Positions 37,362 to 44,061 of a DNA stretch of 64,000 nt are shown here, piece after piece. Source of the stretch: Bacteroides cellulosilyticus (GTDB lineage Bacteria > Bacteroidota > Bacteroidia > Bacteroidales > Bacteroidaceae); assembly GCF_020091405.1 (NCBI RefSeq), contig NZ_CP081903.1, positions 6,871,739 through 6,935,738 on the forward strand. The letters are read 5' to 3'. The notes beneath the pieces were generated by a model. The model worked only from the letters and a program-made list of their open reading frames with translations, did no database searches and had not been told where the DNA came from. Numbering within the stretch: the stretch's first letter is position 1; every line of letters begins with the position of its first letter. The position numbers were made by a program, and so were the translations under genes.

Positions 37362-37613
37362 ATGACTCTACTGATTCTTATTCTGATAGCGATTCCTGTT
37401 TGTATCTTGACAATTCTATTATGGATATACAATGATTATAAAAAGTACAAAAGACAGAATTGCTTCTTGATTTTATTGTTTTTGGCTTTACCTGCCACTA
37501 TACAAGCTCAATACACAGACAAAAATTGCTGTGTAAACTCTAAATGGCATGAAAATCCAAAAGAAATATTAGAGCATACGACTGGAAGTTTCACCACTTC
37601 CCATGGTCGTTGA
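37362..37613 (+). CDS. Small membrane protein of unknown function
   Basis: 83 residues. There is one N-terminal hydrophobic helix (LLILILIAIPVCILTILLWI), a basic loop (YNDYKKYKRQ), and then a second hydrophobic stretch ending ALPATIQAQ that looks like a fused signal peptide. The last about 20 codons overlap what seems to be the coding-like end of another gene on the opposite strand (see findings), so the C-terminus may be accidental. The next frame starts at its stop. I do not recognise the family. Confidence 0.4.
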   Translation: MTLLILILIAIPVCILTILLWIYNDYKKYKRQNCFLILLFLALPATIQAQYTDKNCCVNSKWHENPKEILEHTTGSFTTSHGR

Positions 37614-37672
37614 CAATAAACCACAATTCTTCAATACCTTCAATTTTATCATTACGCCAATCAAAATTGATT

Positions 37673-37960
37673 ATGATACTCCAAGACATTAAAAGCCGTC
37701 TTAACGAAACGCGAAACTGGTACATTGTACTGACATTGCCCCGGAAAGAAAGAAAAACCAAAGAAACTTTGGAAAATAAAGGCATGATAACTTATCTCCC
37801 TACCATTTACGTAAAACGCAGATGGAAAGAACAAGTAAAAGAAATACAGATTCCCGCTGTAAACAGATGCGTATTTATTTACGCTACCGGTACAGAGCTA
37901 GAGGGATTAAAAGGAACATATCCTACTCTTCCGATAGAAATGACGGAAGTAGGACATTAG
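37673..37960 (+). CDS. NusG-N-terminal-like (UpxY-type) protein lacking the KOW domain
   Basis: 95 residues from ATG 37673; an earlier in-frame ATG at 37610 adds a non-conserved tail. RNWYIVLTLPRKERKTKETL, VKRRWKEQVKEIQIPAVNRC and VFIYAT match the NGN domain of specialised NusG paralogues such as Bacteroides UpxY, which are about 170-190 residues and end with a KOW domain. Here the frame stops right after the NGN region and a strong terminator follows at 37990. No capsule locus is downstream: the mobile element begins 65 bp later. It is probably a truncated antiterminator. Confidence 0.7.
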   Translation: MILQDIKSRLNETRNWYIVLTLPRKERKTKETLENKGMITYLPTIYVKRRWKEQVKEIQIPAVNRCVFIYATGTELEGLKGTYPTLPIEMTEVGH

Positions 37961-37989
37961 AGTTGACTTTACAACTGGAAAGGGAAAAA

Positions 37990-38019
37990 GGGGGACACCG
38001 TGATGGTATCCCCCTTTTT
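37990..38019 (+). terminator. Terminator GGGGGACACC...
   Basis: GGGGGA-ACC pairs with GGTATCCCCC and is followed by TTTTT. It closes the remnant zone directly before the left attachment site. Confidence 0.8.
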
Positions 38020-38024
38020 GTTGT

Positions 38025-38085
38025 GTGACCCCGGTGCGATTCAAACGCACGACCTTCAGAACCGGAATCTGACGCTCTATTCACT
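38025..38085. repeat. attL: 61-bp copy of the tRNA-Arg 3' part
   Basis: Identical over 61 bp to 49661-49721 and diverging on both sides. It starts GTGACCCCGGTGCGATTC and ends CTCTATTCACT. It includes the acceptor 3' strand, T arm, variable loop, anticodon arm and part of the D arm but lacks the tRNA 5' end, so it is not a functional tRNA gene. Confidence 0.92.
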
Positions 38086-38529
38086 TAACATCCTTGTTTC
38101 CTGTTGATTAACTCTCATATATTAGGTTGATTAGGAAACTATTAGGAAACCGTCAACCCAGTTAGTATAGTCCACCACTTTCACTCCAACAGGTATGAAA
38201 CCATAGGTTTTCTATATAGTACCCTAAAACCTACAAATCCATACTACAGGAGTTCCAGTCTTCGACTACGATTTCATCTTCCAGCCAAACCATTCTCTGT
38301 TCTAGGAGAGATTTATCGCTCAATGGTCTCACACACATCATATCCCATAATAACCATGCACCCTTACTCATAAGTCCGTTAGAATGTGGTATATGTCCTA
38401 AACTGAGAAGTGATAAAGCTCTGTAAGAAAAGCGGCAAAGAGTAATTCAATGCCGCTTCATCCTCAGTACTTTAGAGATATCATCTCTTCTTCATTTCGT
38501 AGTTCTCTTCTGATTCAGCATCCGTTGCC
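38086..38529. other. Left-end non-coding region of the element
   Basis: 444 nt without a convincing ORF. It contains the arm-type repeat at 38131-38150, a nearby related GGTTGATTAGG, and small hairpins (for example AAGCGGC...GCCGCTT around 38429-38456, which may terminate the minus-strand operon). It probably holds integrase or excision-factor binding sites. Confidence 0.5.
38131..38150 (+). repeat. Arm-type direct repeat, left copy
   Basis: TTAGGAAAC-TA-TTAGGAAAC, identical to 49539-49558, placed 45 bp inside the attL core. Confidence 0.75.
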
Positions 38530-39588
38530 TTAATATGCTTCTATAATTTGTCTAAACACATCTCCAGCCATCAATCCACCACTCGCAGGTAATCCCCTCT
38601 TGTTGATAGAGACTATCATTGTGTATTTGGGATTGTCAACAGGGAAGTAACCACAGAACTCAACTCCATATTCAGCATCTTCTTCATTGATAACAATAGT
38701 ACCTTGCATCCCTGCTACTGAGACCTTATTAGACTTAACTGTTTTACCTAATCCGTCTGTTACATTGAATAGCAATGCCTGTTTCAGTTTGCCGATGCTC
38801 GCCTGACTTGCTATTAGTGGGTTGATTACCGTTATGCTATCCTTATATAGCTGTGGTTGTATCATTTTCCCATTGTTAGCAATGGCATTATAAAATGTGA
38901 GAATCTGAATTGGAGTAATCAGTTGGTCATATCCAATGCAGAACCAAGTGGTGTTACCATCTTCAACAGAATAGGATTTCAGATTAGCTATTCCTGTGAT
39001 GCTATCTGGCTTTCCGTAACTCATTTTATTCAGTAAGTTAAAGTAATCCTGCGTATGATTATCAAACGCAGCTTCTATCACCTTATAAGCTGCAATGTTG
39101 GAACTGTAAGCCAATCCTTGTTTCACTGAAATCTCACCATATCCGCCTCTATGCCAATTATGGTCTTTCAGTTCTTCTCCATCTACATGATAGATACCAT
39201 TGTCAACGTCCACCATCTCACCCAATTCAACTTTTCCAGTTTCCAAAGCTGCCAATAATGATATTGGGTGCATTAGGCTTGTAGGCTGCTGGGTGGCGAA
39301 GTTCTCACTTGGTTGATAGTCTGTACTGTCTTTCCTTTCAAGTCCAACCAGAGCCTTGATTTGTCCTGTCTGAACTTCCATGATAATCACTTGTCCAGAT
39401 AAGGCGTTAATCTCTGATAACTTGTTTCCTAATATAGAAGTAGCCTTAACTTGTAAGGTGCTGTCTATGGTGGAGCTTTGTATAACTTCCTGCTGCTTGA
39501 GTTGGCATGATAGTAAACACGTTGTTACAAGAATAATTATATAGGTTCTCACAGTTGCCTTAATCGTAAGCATTAATAAAGTTGCCAT
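38530..39588 (-). CDS. FtsI-like transpeptidase-domain lipoprotein with degenerate active site
   Basis: 352 residues. The lipoprotein signal has lipobox LLSC (Cys28). The rest aligns by eye with the transpeptidase domain of Bacteroides FtsI/PBP3-class proteins: IMEVQTGQIKALVGLE, ISLLAALETGKVELGEMVDV, GYGEISVKQGLAYSSNIAAY, IGYDQLITPIQILTFYNAIA, CGYFPVDNPKYTMIVSINK. The pedestal domain and N-terminal membrane helix of a class B PBP (about 700 residues) are absent. The catalytic motif SxxK reads S104-L-M-H107, SxN is intact (S162-S-N164), and KTG(T) reads M294-Q-G-T297. Both catalytic lysines are therefore lost, which should abolish acylation. It is the last gene of a compact operon. Inferred role: a periplasmic decoy, binder or inhibitor of septal wall synthesis rather than an enzyme. 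Confidence 0.85.
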   Translation of the reverse strand: MATLLMLTIKATVRTYIIILVTTCLLSCQLKQQEVIQSSTIDSTLQVKATSILGNKLSEINALSGQVIIMEVQTGQIKALVGLERKDSTDYQPSENFATQQPTSLMHPISLLAALETGKVELGEMVDVDNGIYHVDGEELKDHNWHRGGYGEISVKQGLAYSSNIAAYKVIEAAFDNHTQDYFNLLNKMSYGKPDSITGIANLKSYSVEDGNTTWFCIGYDQLITPIQILTFYNAIANNGKMIQPQLYKDSITVINPLIASQASIGKLKQALLFNVTDGLGKTVKSNKVSVAGMQGTIVINEEDAEYGVEFCGYFPVDNPKYTMIVSINKRGLPASGGLMAGDVFRQIIEAY

Positions 39589-39596
39589 ATAGTATA

Positions 39597-39902
39597 TTAT
39601 GCTCCTTGTCTTTTAAGCTCTACATCTAGATCATCTAATATAGACTTTAAGAATGAAAAGAGTTCCCTTGTGGTAGCTTGTCTTCCTTTAAATCTGTATG
39701 ATGCAATAGTTGCAGCACTACTGCTTGATATGACTTCTTGTAACTCAATGAATTGTTCCTTTAGAACATTCCATTCTAACCGTATTTGTTGGAAAGAACA
39801 GCCAGACGCAAGTTTATTATATAAGAAGTCAAGTTGTACCTCCATTTCCTTTAGGAGATGATTAGCTCGATTTACCGTCTTATAAGCATTAAATAGTCCC
39901 AT
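39597..39902 (-). CDS. Small helical protein of unknown function
   Basis: 101 residues with no signal peptide. Heptad-like helices run through most of the chain (NRANHLLKEMEVQLDFLYNK, ELFSFLKSILDDLDVELK), so a coiled-coil bundle is likely. The stop lies 8 bp before the FtsI-like gene and the start is 4 bp after the preceding gene's stop, so translation is probably coupled. I do not recognise the family. Its fixed place before the FtsI-like gene suggests a joint function. Confidence 0.6.
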   Translation of the reverse strand: MGLFNAYKTVNRANHLLKEMEVQLDFLYNKLASGCSFQQIRLEWNVLKEQFIELQEVISSSSAATIASYRFKGRQATTRELFSFLKSILDDLDVELKRQGA

Positions 39903-39906
39903 ATTG

Positions 39907-40263
39907 TTATAGTTTTAAGATTTCTAATACTGCTATTGCCTTATTTCTCAGTTCAAGAGAAGAGTTTAATTGGTAGCGTCTATTTACCTTCTCATCCCAT
40001 AGCTTGATGGCGAACAATGCCCCTAATGCGCAGGTATATTGACTGCTAAAGATGAAGTATGGTATTGTATGAAGAGCCGTCAAAAAATCGTGTGCGGTAG
40101 GTGCTAATCTTAACCGTAATGATCTACCATCGAGTTCTGCCAGCTTATTAGAATTGCTAACCTTATCATAGACCTTCTTGAACTTCTCCACTCCATTGTG
40201 GCGTATGTATTCATTAGAGAAACCATCTATAATTTCTTCTAATGTGTTTGCTAAGAATTCCAT
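39907..40263 (-). CDS. Small protein of unknown function
   Basis: 118 residues with no signal peptide. It opens with an amphipathic helix (MEFLANTLEEIIDGFSNEYI), has a basic middle (RSLRLRLAP) and a moderately hydrophobic segment (TIPYFIFSSQYTCALGALFAIKLW), and ends in a charged helix (ELRNKAIAVLEILKL). It could contact the membrane. It is in the five-gene minus-strand operon, 42 bp after the TerB-like gene. No family is recognised. Confidence 0.6.
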   Translation of the reverse strand: MEFLANTLEEIIDGFSNEYIRHNGVEKFKKVYDKVSNSNKLAELDGRSLRLRLAPTAHDFLTALHTIPYFIFSSQYTCALGALFAIKLWDEKVNRRYQLNSSLELRNKAIAVLEILKL

Positions 40264-40305
40264 ATATATTTAATTCTGTTCTTGATAGTAATTGTATTAG
40301 GAATC

Positions 40306-40650
40306 TTAAACCAAAGGAGGTAGATTGTACATCTTAACCATATAATGTAGTACTTTAAGTTCCATTTCATTAATTACTTCATCTACTGTTGCCATTTCAA
40401 CAAGTAATTTGTGTATCATAAGTTTCTTCTGGAAATCCAAGTTACTAATCAATGTCTGAACTTCTTCTTCTTTCATTAAGGCGGCTTCTTCGATTATTCC
40501 ACCTAAGAAATCCTCCAAACTAAAGCAAAGAGCTTTACTTGCTATTTCACTGAGTAGGCTATTCTCAAGGGAGCCTCTACGTCCGTCTGCATTTGCGATT
40601 ATTATCAATGTATGTAATATCGCTAACCTTTCTTTTGTGCTAAGTGACAT
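40306..40650 (-). CDS. TerB-like small protein (second of pair)
   Basis: 114 residues. LAILHTLIIIANADGRRGSLENSLLSEIA followed by LDFQKKLMIHKLLVEMATVDEVINEMELKVLHYMV has the A-x-ADG-x(n)-E and hydrophobic helix pattern of TerB (tellurite resistance) domains, which are all-helical metal- or membrane-associated modules found in many stress and phage-defence contexts. A strong GGAGG ribosome-binding site precedes the ATG. It resembles the upstream protein at 40739-41050 in its C-terminal half. The assignment is by pattern only. Confidence 0.55.
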   Translation of the reverse strand: MSLSTKERLAILHTLIIIANADGRRGSLENSLLSEIASKALCFSLEDFLGGIIEEAALMKEEEVQTLISNLDFQKKLMIHKLLVEMATVDEVINEMELKVLHYMVKMYNLPPLV

Positions 40651-40696
40651 CTTGTTTAATATTAATTCCTCCCTATTCCCTTTGGGAAGCTGTTGT

Positions 40697-40740
40697 AATA
40701 AAAGCGTAAGGAACAGTAATATTTTGGTATTACTACGCTT
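40697..40740 (-). terminator. Terminator/attenuator inside the left-end operon
   Basis: On the minus strand AAGCGTA pairs with TACGCTT, with inner GTAATA/TATTAC pairing, followed by TTTATT. It starts at the stop codon of the first TerB-like gene and so could limit read-through into the four genes downstream. Confidence 0.6.
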
Positions 40741-41050
40741 ATAAGTCTAATATCTTCTTTACGTTTTGAGCCAACTTGTATCTAAAGCTGCCAACAGTGT
40801 CACAAGCAGCGATTTCATTAATCCAGTCAAAGACTATCTTACGTTTTGAGTAATCCATATTGTGTAAAATGATAAAAGCTTCTCTTGGTGATAACTGTGC
40901 TGATTGGTTTGACATCTCTGGTGAAATTGAAAACCTCTCATAGGCTTCTAAGAGGATATTAAAAGGTTTTCCAGTAGGATAAGATTGTTCTCCACATGCA
41001 GCAACTCTAAGAATTGCACTAAATGCGATTAGTTCTTTACTTGTAAACAT
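40739..41050 (-). CDS. TerB-like small protein (first of pair)
   Basis: 103 residues from ATG 41050 (MFTSKELIAFSAILRVAACG). A GTG at 41128 extends the frame by 26 residues without clear support. EAFIILHNMDYSKRKIVFDWINEIAACDTVGSF lines up by eye with EVQTLISNLDFQKKLMIHKLLVEMATVDEVINE of the next gene, so the two look paralogous. It is the first gene after a leader of about 445 nt containing a structured RNA. An attenuator-like hairpin directly follows its stop. Confidence 0.5.
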   Translation of the reverse strand: MFTSKELIAFSAILRVAACGEQSYPTGKPFNILLEAYERFSISPEMSNQSAQLSPREAFIILHNMDYSKRKIVFDWINEIAACDTVGSFRYKLAQNVKKILDL

Positions 41051-41207
41051 AGATTTGAAATTGTGCTTACCTGTCCCCTCTAGCAAGCGATTATAGTATA
41101 AGTGTGAGGAACACAGCGATAGCTGCACACTTCATTAATGAATTGTTAATTGATAAGTACTCTGTTTCGTATGGTAATTCATGTATTATAGCCAGTGTTC
41201 CCTAACT

Positions 41208-41359
41208 GACTGTTACATAATAAGAAGCGTGGGAACTACTGAGTATTACCTAATCTGAGGCACTCTCGGCAACGAGAGTTTCTGGACTGCCCAAGCACAA
41301 GTAATAAACAATAGCCCACGCCATATGTTATATAGTCCACTTGGAGAAGTGGGTATATA
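41208..41359 (-). ncRNA. Candidate structured leader/regulatory RNA
   Basis: A nested rod can be drawn. GACT/AGTC (41208-41211 with 41334-41337) and ACATA/TATGT form the base. GCGTGGG (41227-41233) pairs with CCCACGC (41315-41321), TATTAC (41244-41249) with GTAATA (41301-41306), GGCA with TGCC, and ACTCTCG (41262-41268) with CGAGAGT (41273-41279) around a 4-nt loop. A second hairpin (41329-41343 with 41347-41359) shares bases with the rod's base, so the two are mutually exclusive. I do not recognise the class. The only promoter box nearby drives the minus strand, although the GCAA loop would be a GNRA loop if read on the plus strand. Confidence 0.55.
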
Positions 41360-41501
41360 GCATTGACGTGAGCGTCCTTGCCTATCATCCCTGTGCTTTG
41401 AAATTGTCCAGATTTCAGATTAAGGATAATATCTTAAACGCTCTTTGTTAACTAATATGTCCTTCTAAGCCACTAACGCATTAGTGTCATTAGAATTGGC
41501 A

Positions 41502-41509
41502 CAAAGTTA
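41502..41509 (-). promoter_or_regulatory. -7 box TAACTTTG for the left-end operon
   Basis: The plus-strand CAAAGTTA reads TAACTTTG on the minus strand. A transcript starting near 41495 would have a leader of about 445 nt before ATG 41050. Confidence 0.5.
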
Positions 41510-41579
41510 CAAATTCCGTTCTGATTAGCAAGGATATTGTTTATTAAATGTTGAGAGTTATCTCTACTTCATAATCCAA

Positions 41580-41640
41580 GGTAGGTATGAATTTCTTCCA
41601 ACCCCCTATATTTGTAGAAATTCAGTAATGTCTACCTACC
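41580..41640. repeat. Bulged long hairpin 3' of the short recombinase gene
   Basis: GGTAGGTA (41580-41587) pairs with TACCTACC (41633-41640) and TGAATTTCT (41588-41596) with AGAAATTCA (41616-41624), leaving an 8-nt one-sided bulge and a 19-nt loop. There is no T-tract, so it is not a typical terminator; a recombination or replication site is possible. Confidence 0.55.
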
Positions 41641-41646
41641 CTGATT

Positions 41647-42234
41647 TTAGAAGCTGAGACAGTCATAAGTCTGTAATATCTCTTCCTGCCTTAAACCGAG
41701 ATACCGTTTTGTGATGGCAACCGAACTATGATTGAATAGTTCCATCAGTTTGACCAATGCCAGTTCCGCATTATCACTGTTCATATTATAGACCTGTCTA
41801 CCAAATGTCTTTCTAAGGGAATGGCAGCTAAAGTTCTTAATCTTTAGCCTGTACTTCTTCTTCACCTCTTTAAGAATGATATTGATTCTCTGTACTGTGA
41901 AGATAGCGCCTTTCTGACTTATAAGGATTGGCGCATTGATTCCAACCGGATTTATATGCTCGTAGCACTCTTTAATATGTTGCTGCAATTGGGGGTTCAG
42001 TCTGATAGTTCTTACCTTACCCGTCTTCTTCTCAATTACAGTGAACTCGTCAGCACCTAATATATGTTTCCACCTTAGAGATAGAATATCAGATATTCTT
42101 AAACCTGTGAAGCATCCCAAAGCTATAAGGAGCGAGATTTTATAATTCTCGTCCTTAACTAACTTCCTTATGAGGTTCATAGCATCAGACCATATAAGGT
42201 AATCCGCAGTTGTACTTGAATATTTAAGTGACAT
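41647..42234 (-). CDS. Short tyrosine recombinase (catalytic domain only)
   Basis: 195 residues, about half the length of a normal integrase. It has the complete catalytic set: Arg46 (TGLRISDI), His138-x-x-Arg141 (CHSLRKTFG), His169 (LFNHSS) and Tyr178 (ITKRYLG). The N-terminal arm- and core-binding domains are missing, so it may work with a partner or on a short site, like small invertases and resolvases of this class in Bacteroides. It lies in the middle of the element, next to a long bulged hairpin. It is not the element's main integrase, which is at 48253. Confidence 0.88.
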   Translation of the reverse strand: MSLKYSSTTADYLIWSDAMNLIRKLVKDENYKISLLIALGCFTGLRISDILSLRWKHILGADEFTVIEKKTGKVRTIRLNPQLQQHIKECYEHINPVGINAPILISQKGAIFTVQRINIILKEVKKKYRLKIKNFSCHSLRKTFGRQVYNMNSDNAELALVKLMELFNHSSVAITKRYLGLRQEEILQTYDCLSF

Positions 42235-42370
42235 AATGTTCTGTTTTATAGGTTAATCAATCAAAGTGAATGTCGTTCCCGTACTGAGCCGTCTAACTCT
42301 CTGGCTACTAATCGTATGTTCACTAATAATAGAAGTGAATATCAAGAGCATCCCATTTCAGTACGTATTA

Positions 42371-42646
42371 TTAGAACGGTTTATCTCCGTACTGATAAGC
42401 TAAGATGGAATGATAAACCCTGTCGTAGAATGAGAACCCGCAACATGGTTGGAAGTAGCTCTTATAAGCTGCCGCATACTCACCCTGTGACTTTCCTTGC
42501 TTATCTAATAAGGTGTCCAGTGTGTTTAGCCAATGCCTTAAAGCCTGTAATCTCTTTATGTATTGCAGGTTGTTCTCGCTGTGGCATAATCTAACCTGTA
42601 AGGTAGTTATATGATTTATAGCCTTTTCTATTTCCTTTGTATTCAT
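42371..42646 (-). CDS. Small protein of unknown function
   Basis: 91 residues from ATG 42646 (MNTKEIEKAINHITTLQVRL). A longer frame reaches 42730 but adds an unlikely hydrophobic tail. The N-terminal half is helical with a heptad flavour (LQYIKRLQALRHWLNTLDTLLDKQ). The C-terminus is rich in aromatic residues and Cys (YKSYFQPCCGFSFYDRVYHSILAYQYG). It lies between the DUF3871 gene and the short recombinase. No family is recognised; it may be an element housekeeping or regulatory protein. Confidence 0.5.
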   Translation of the reverse strand: MNTKEIEKAINHITTLQVRLCHSENNLQYIKRLQALRHWLNTLDTLLDKQGKSQGEYAAAYKSYFQPCCGFSFYDRVYHSILAYQYGDKPF

Positions 42647-42742
42647 AATGTCTAATAATCTGGGGTTATAACTCTTAGTATATAAGGGAGGCATGGAATA
42701 GAAAATGGACACCACCGGAGTAGTGCCCATTCAGTAAGACGC

Positions 42743-43756
42743 TCATCCCAAGAACCAAGCATACTCACTGTCTCCCTGTTTGGCACGCTGAATGCCTTGT
42801 ACAAACTCTGTGCAGTTCAGATTCCTTTCCAAGAAGTTGTCTATGTAGCTTGACTTGACGCTTCCATTAAGGAGATTGAGAAGCTGCCAACCTGTAATGC
42901 TGCCTCCCGTACTCTTGAAATTGGTATCAGAAACGAATGCCCTGCAAGCCGCGTTAATCTGACTGTCTCCCAATAGTAAGCGAGGTAAATCCCGCTGCTG
43001 ATTAGGATTAAGAGCTTGGTATAATCTCATCCTTCCTATAATCTGGCAGAACTCAGATTCCGTAATGTTCATGCTGCCAAGTGTCTTTAACAGGTGCAGG
43101 TCTTTGGACGGATTATAGGCATGGAACAGGTTCAATGCTGCTGAGTATAGTTCTTGTATGCTCATCACCTCGATTTTATCCTGCAAGCCATCTGTTGTAA
43201 GCATAAGGTTACTGCACACACGATTACGGAAACCTATGAAGATTTTGAACTTCTCAACAGCTTTCTTACTGTACAGGTTAACCTCATTGTATGCTCTCAC
43301 TCCACCAATGGATAATGCAAGACGATTTCCATATTCATCGTGTACAATGGATGGAATTTCAAAGCAAAAGCACATGCGTTGGTAGAATAAGGTTTTCTCT
43401 TCTTCTGCCAGTTCAGACGCCTTCTTCCCTAATGCGCTGGGTATTCTGCCGTTAATAGGATGGGATATGCGTATCTCTGGCATATCAAGCTGTTCTCCAT
43501 GAAAGTAGTCCTTGGCTGCATCCACTACTGCACCTATAAAGGACTGGTGACTGATAGTCTCTTCCATTGATGCGAAACTTGGGATGATGCAGTCGTTTGT
43601 AAGATGCTGCAAGGTTACTTCCTGTGTGTTCGCTTCAATGAAATGGTTAGCCTTCTTGGGTGCTTCTTCGATGATTGTAGCTTCTTCTGCATACTTCCCC
43701 ATGTTTAAGCTCTCTCTTTGCTGTGCCACGTTGGGCATGATTACTAAATCTCTCAT
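42743..43756 (-). CDS. DUF3871-family protein
   Basis: 337 residues. Segments such as SHQSFIGAVVDAAKDYF, EIRISHPINGRIPSALGKKASEL, ALSIGGVRAYNEVNLYSKK and FKIFIGFRNRVCSNLMLTTDG match what I recall of the DUF3871 family, which is almost confined to mobile elements of Bacteroidetes. The family has no established function; similarity in length and context to phage-like DUF932 proteins suggests a DNA-replication or recombination accessory, but this is inference. No signal peptide or membrane segment is seen. Confidence 0.85.
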   Translation of the reverse strand: MRDLVIMPNVAQQRESLNMGKYAEEATIIEEAPKKANHFIEANTQEVTLQHLTNDCIIPSFASMEETISHQSFIGAVVDAAKDYFHGEQLDMPEIRISHPINGRIPSALGKKASELAEEEKTLFYQRMCFCFEIPSIVHDEYGNRLALSIGGVRAYNEVNLYSKKAVEKFKIFIGFRNRVCSNLMLTTDGLQDKIEVMSIQELYSAALNLFHAYNPSKDLHLLKTLGSMNITESEFCQIIGRMRLYQALNPNQQRDLPRLLLGDSQINAACRAFVSDTNFKSTGGSITGWQLLNLLNGSVKSSYIDNFLERNLNCTEFVQGIQRAKQGDSEYAWFLG

Positions 43757-44061
43757 AACTGTAATGATATTAAATGAATATTGATTGAATTACTGGAATA
43801 TGAATGAAGTCCATAATGGAACGGATTACTCCATTCACGTTCCAGACTTCATTACTACTCGCTATAGAATTGTTAGTGTTGTACAAGTACATCTAAGGCT
43901 ATATTGTGTTTACGTCTACAGAGAGCTTAATAGGGTTAGCTTGGAGGTGCCGGAGAACATTGGTTTTAGTGTGAATGGGAGTGTACCCTCTCTGCTCTTC
44001 TAAGGATGCTTTTCCCTTTGGAGCATGAGAGGGGGTGTTAATTAGTAGTATGGCAGTGCGT
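43757..44061. other. 305-nt non-coding gap with a hairpin
   Basis: The ORF that can be drawn at 43785-44003 on the plus strand shows no coding character. ACCCTCTC...GAGAGGGGGT (43985-44036) forms a hairpin just 3' of the DExH gene and may end its transcript. Confidence 0.45.

Larger units (their letters stand above)
41051..41646. other. About 600-nt non-coding region with structured elements
   Basis: Contains the leader RNA (41208-41359), a minus-strand promoter box (41502-41509), a small CACTAA-CGCA-TTAGTG hairpin (41471-41486) and a long bulged hairpin (41580-41640). No credible ORF runs through it. Confidence 0.6.

Noticed and set aside
38025..38085. Second tRNA-Arg gene
   Set aside because: The acceptor 5' strand and part of the D arm are missing; it is the attachment-site copy.
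43785..44003. 72-codon plus-strand ORF in the element
   Set aside because: Opposite to all element genes, odd composition, no start signals; treated as non-coding.
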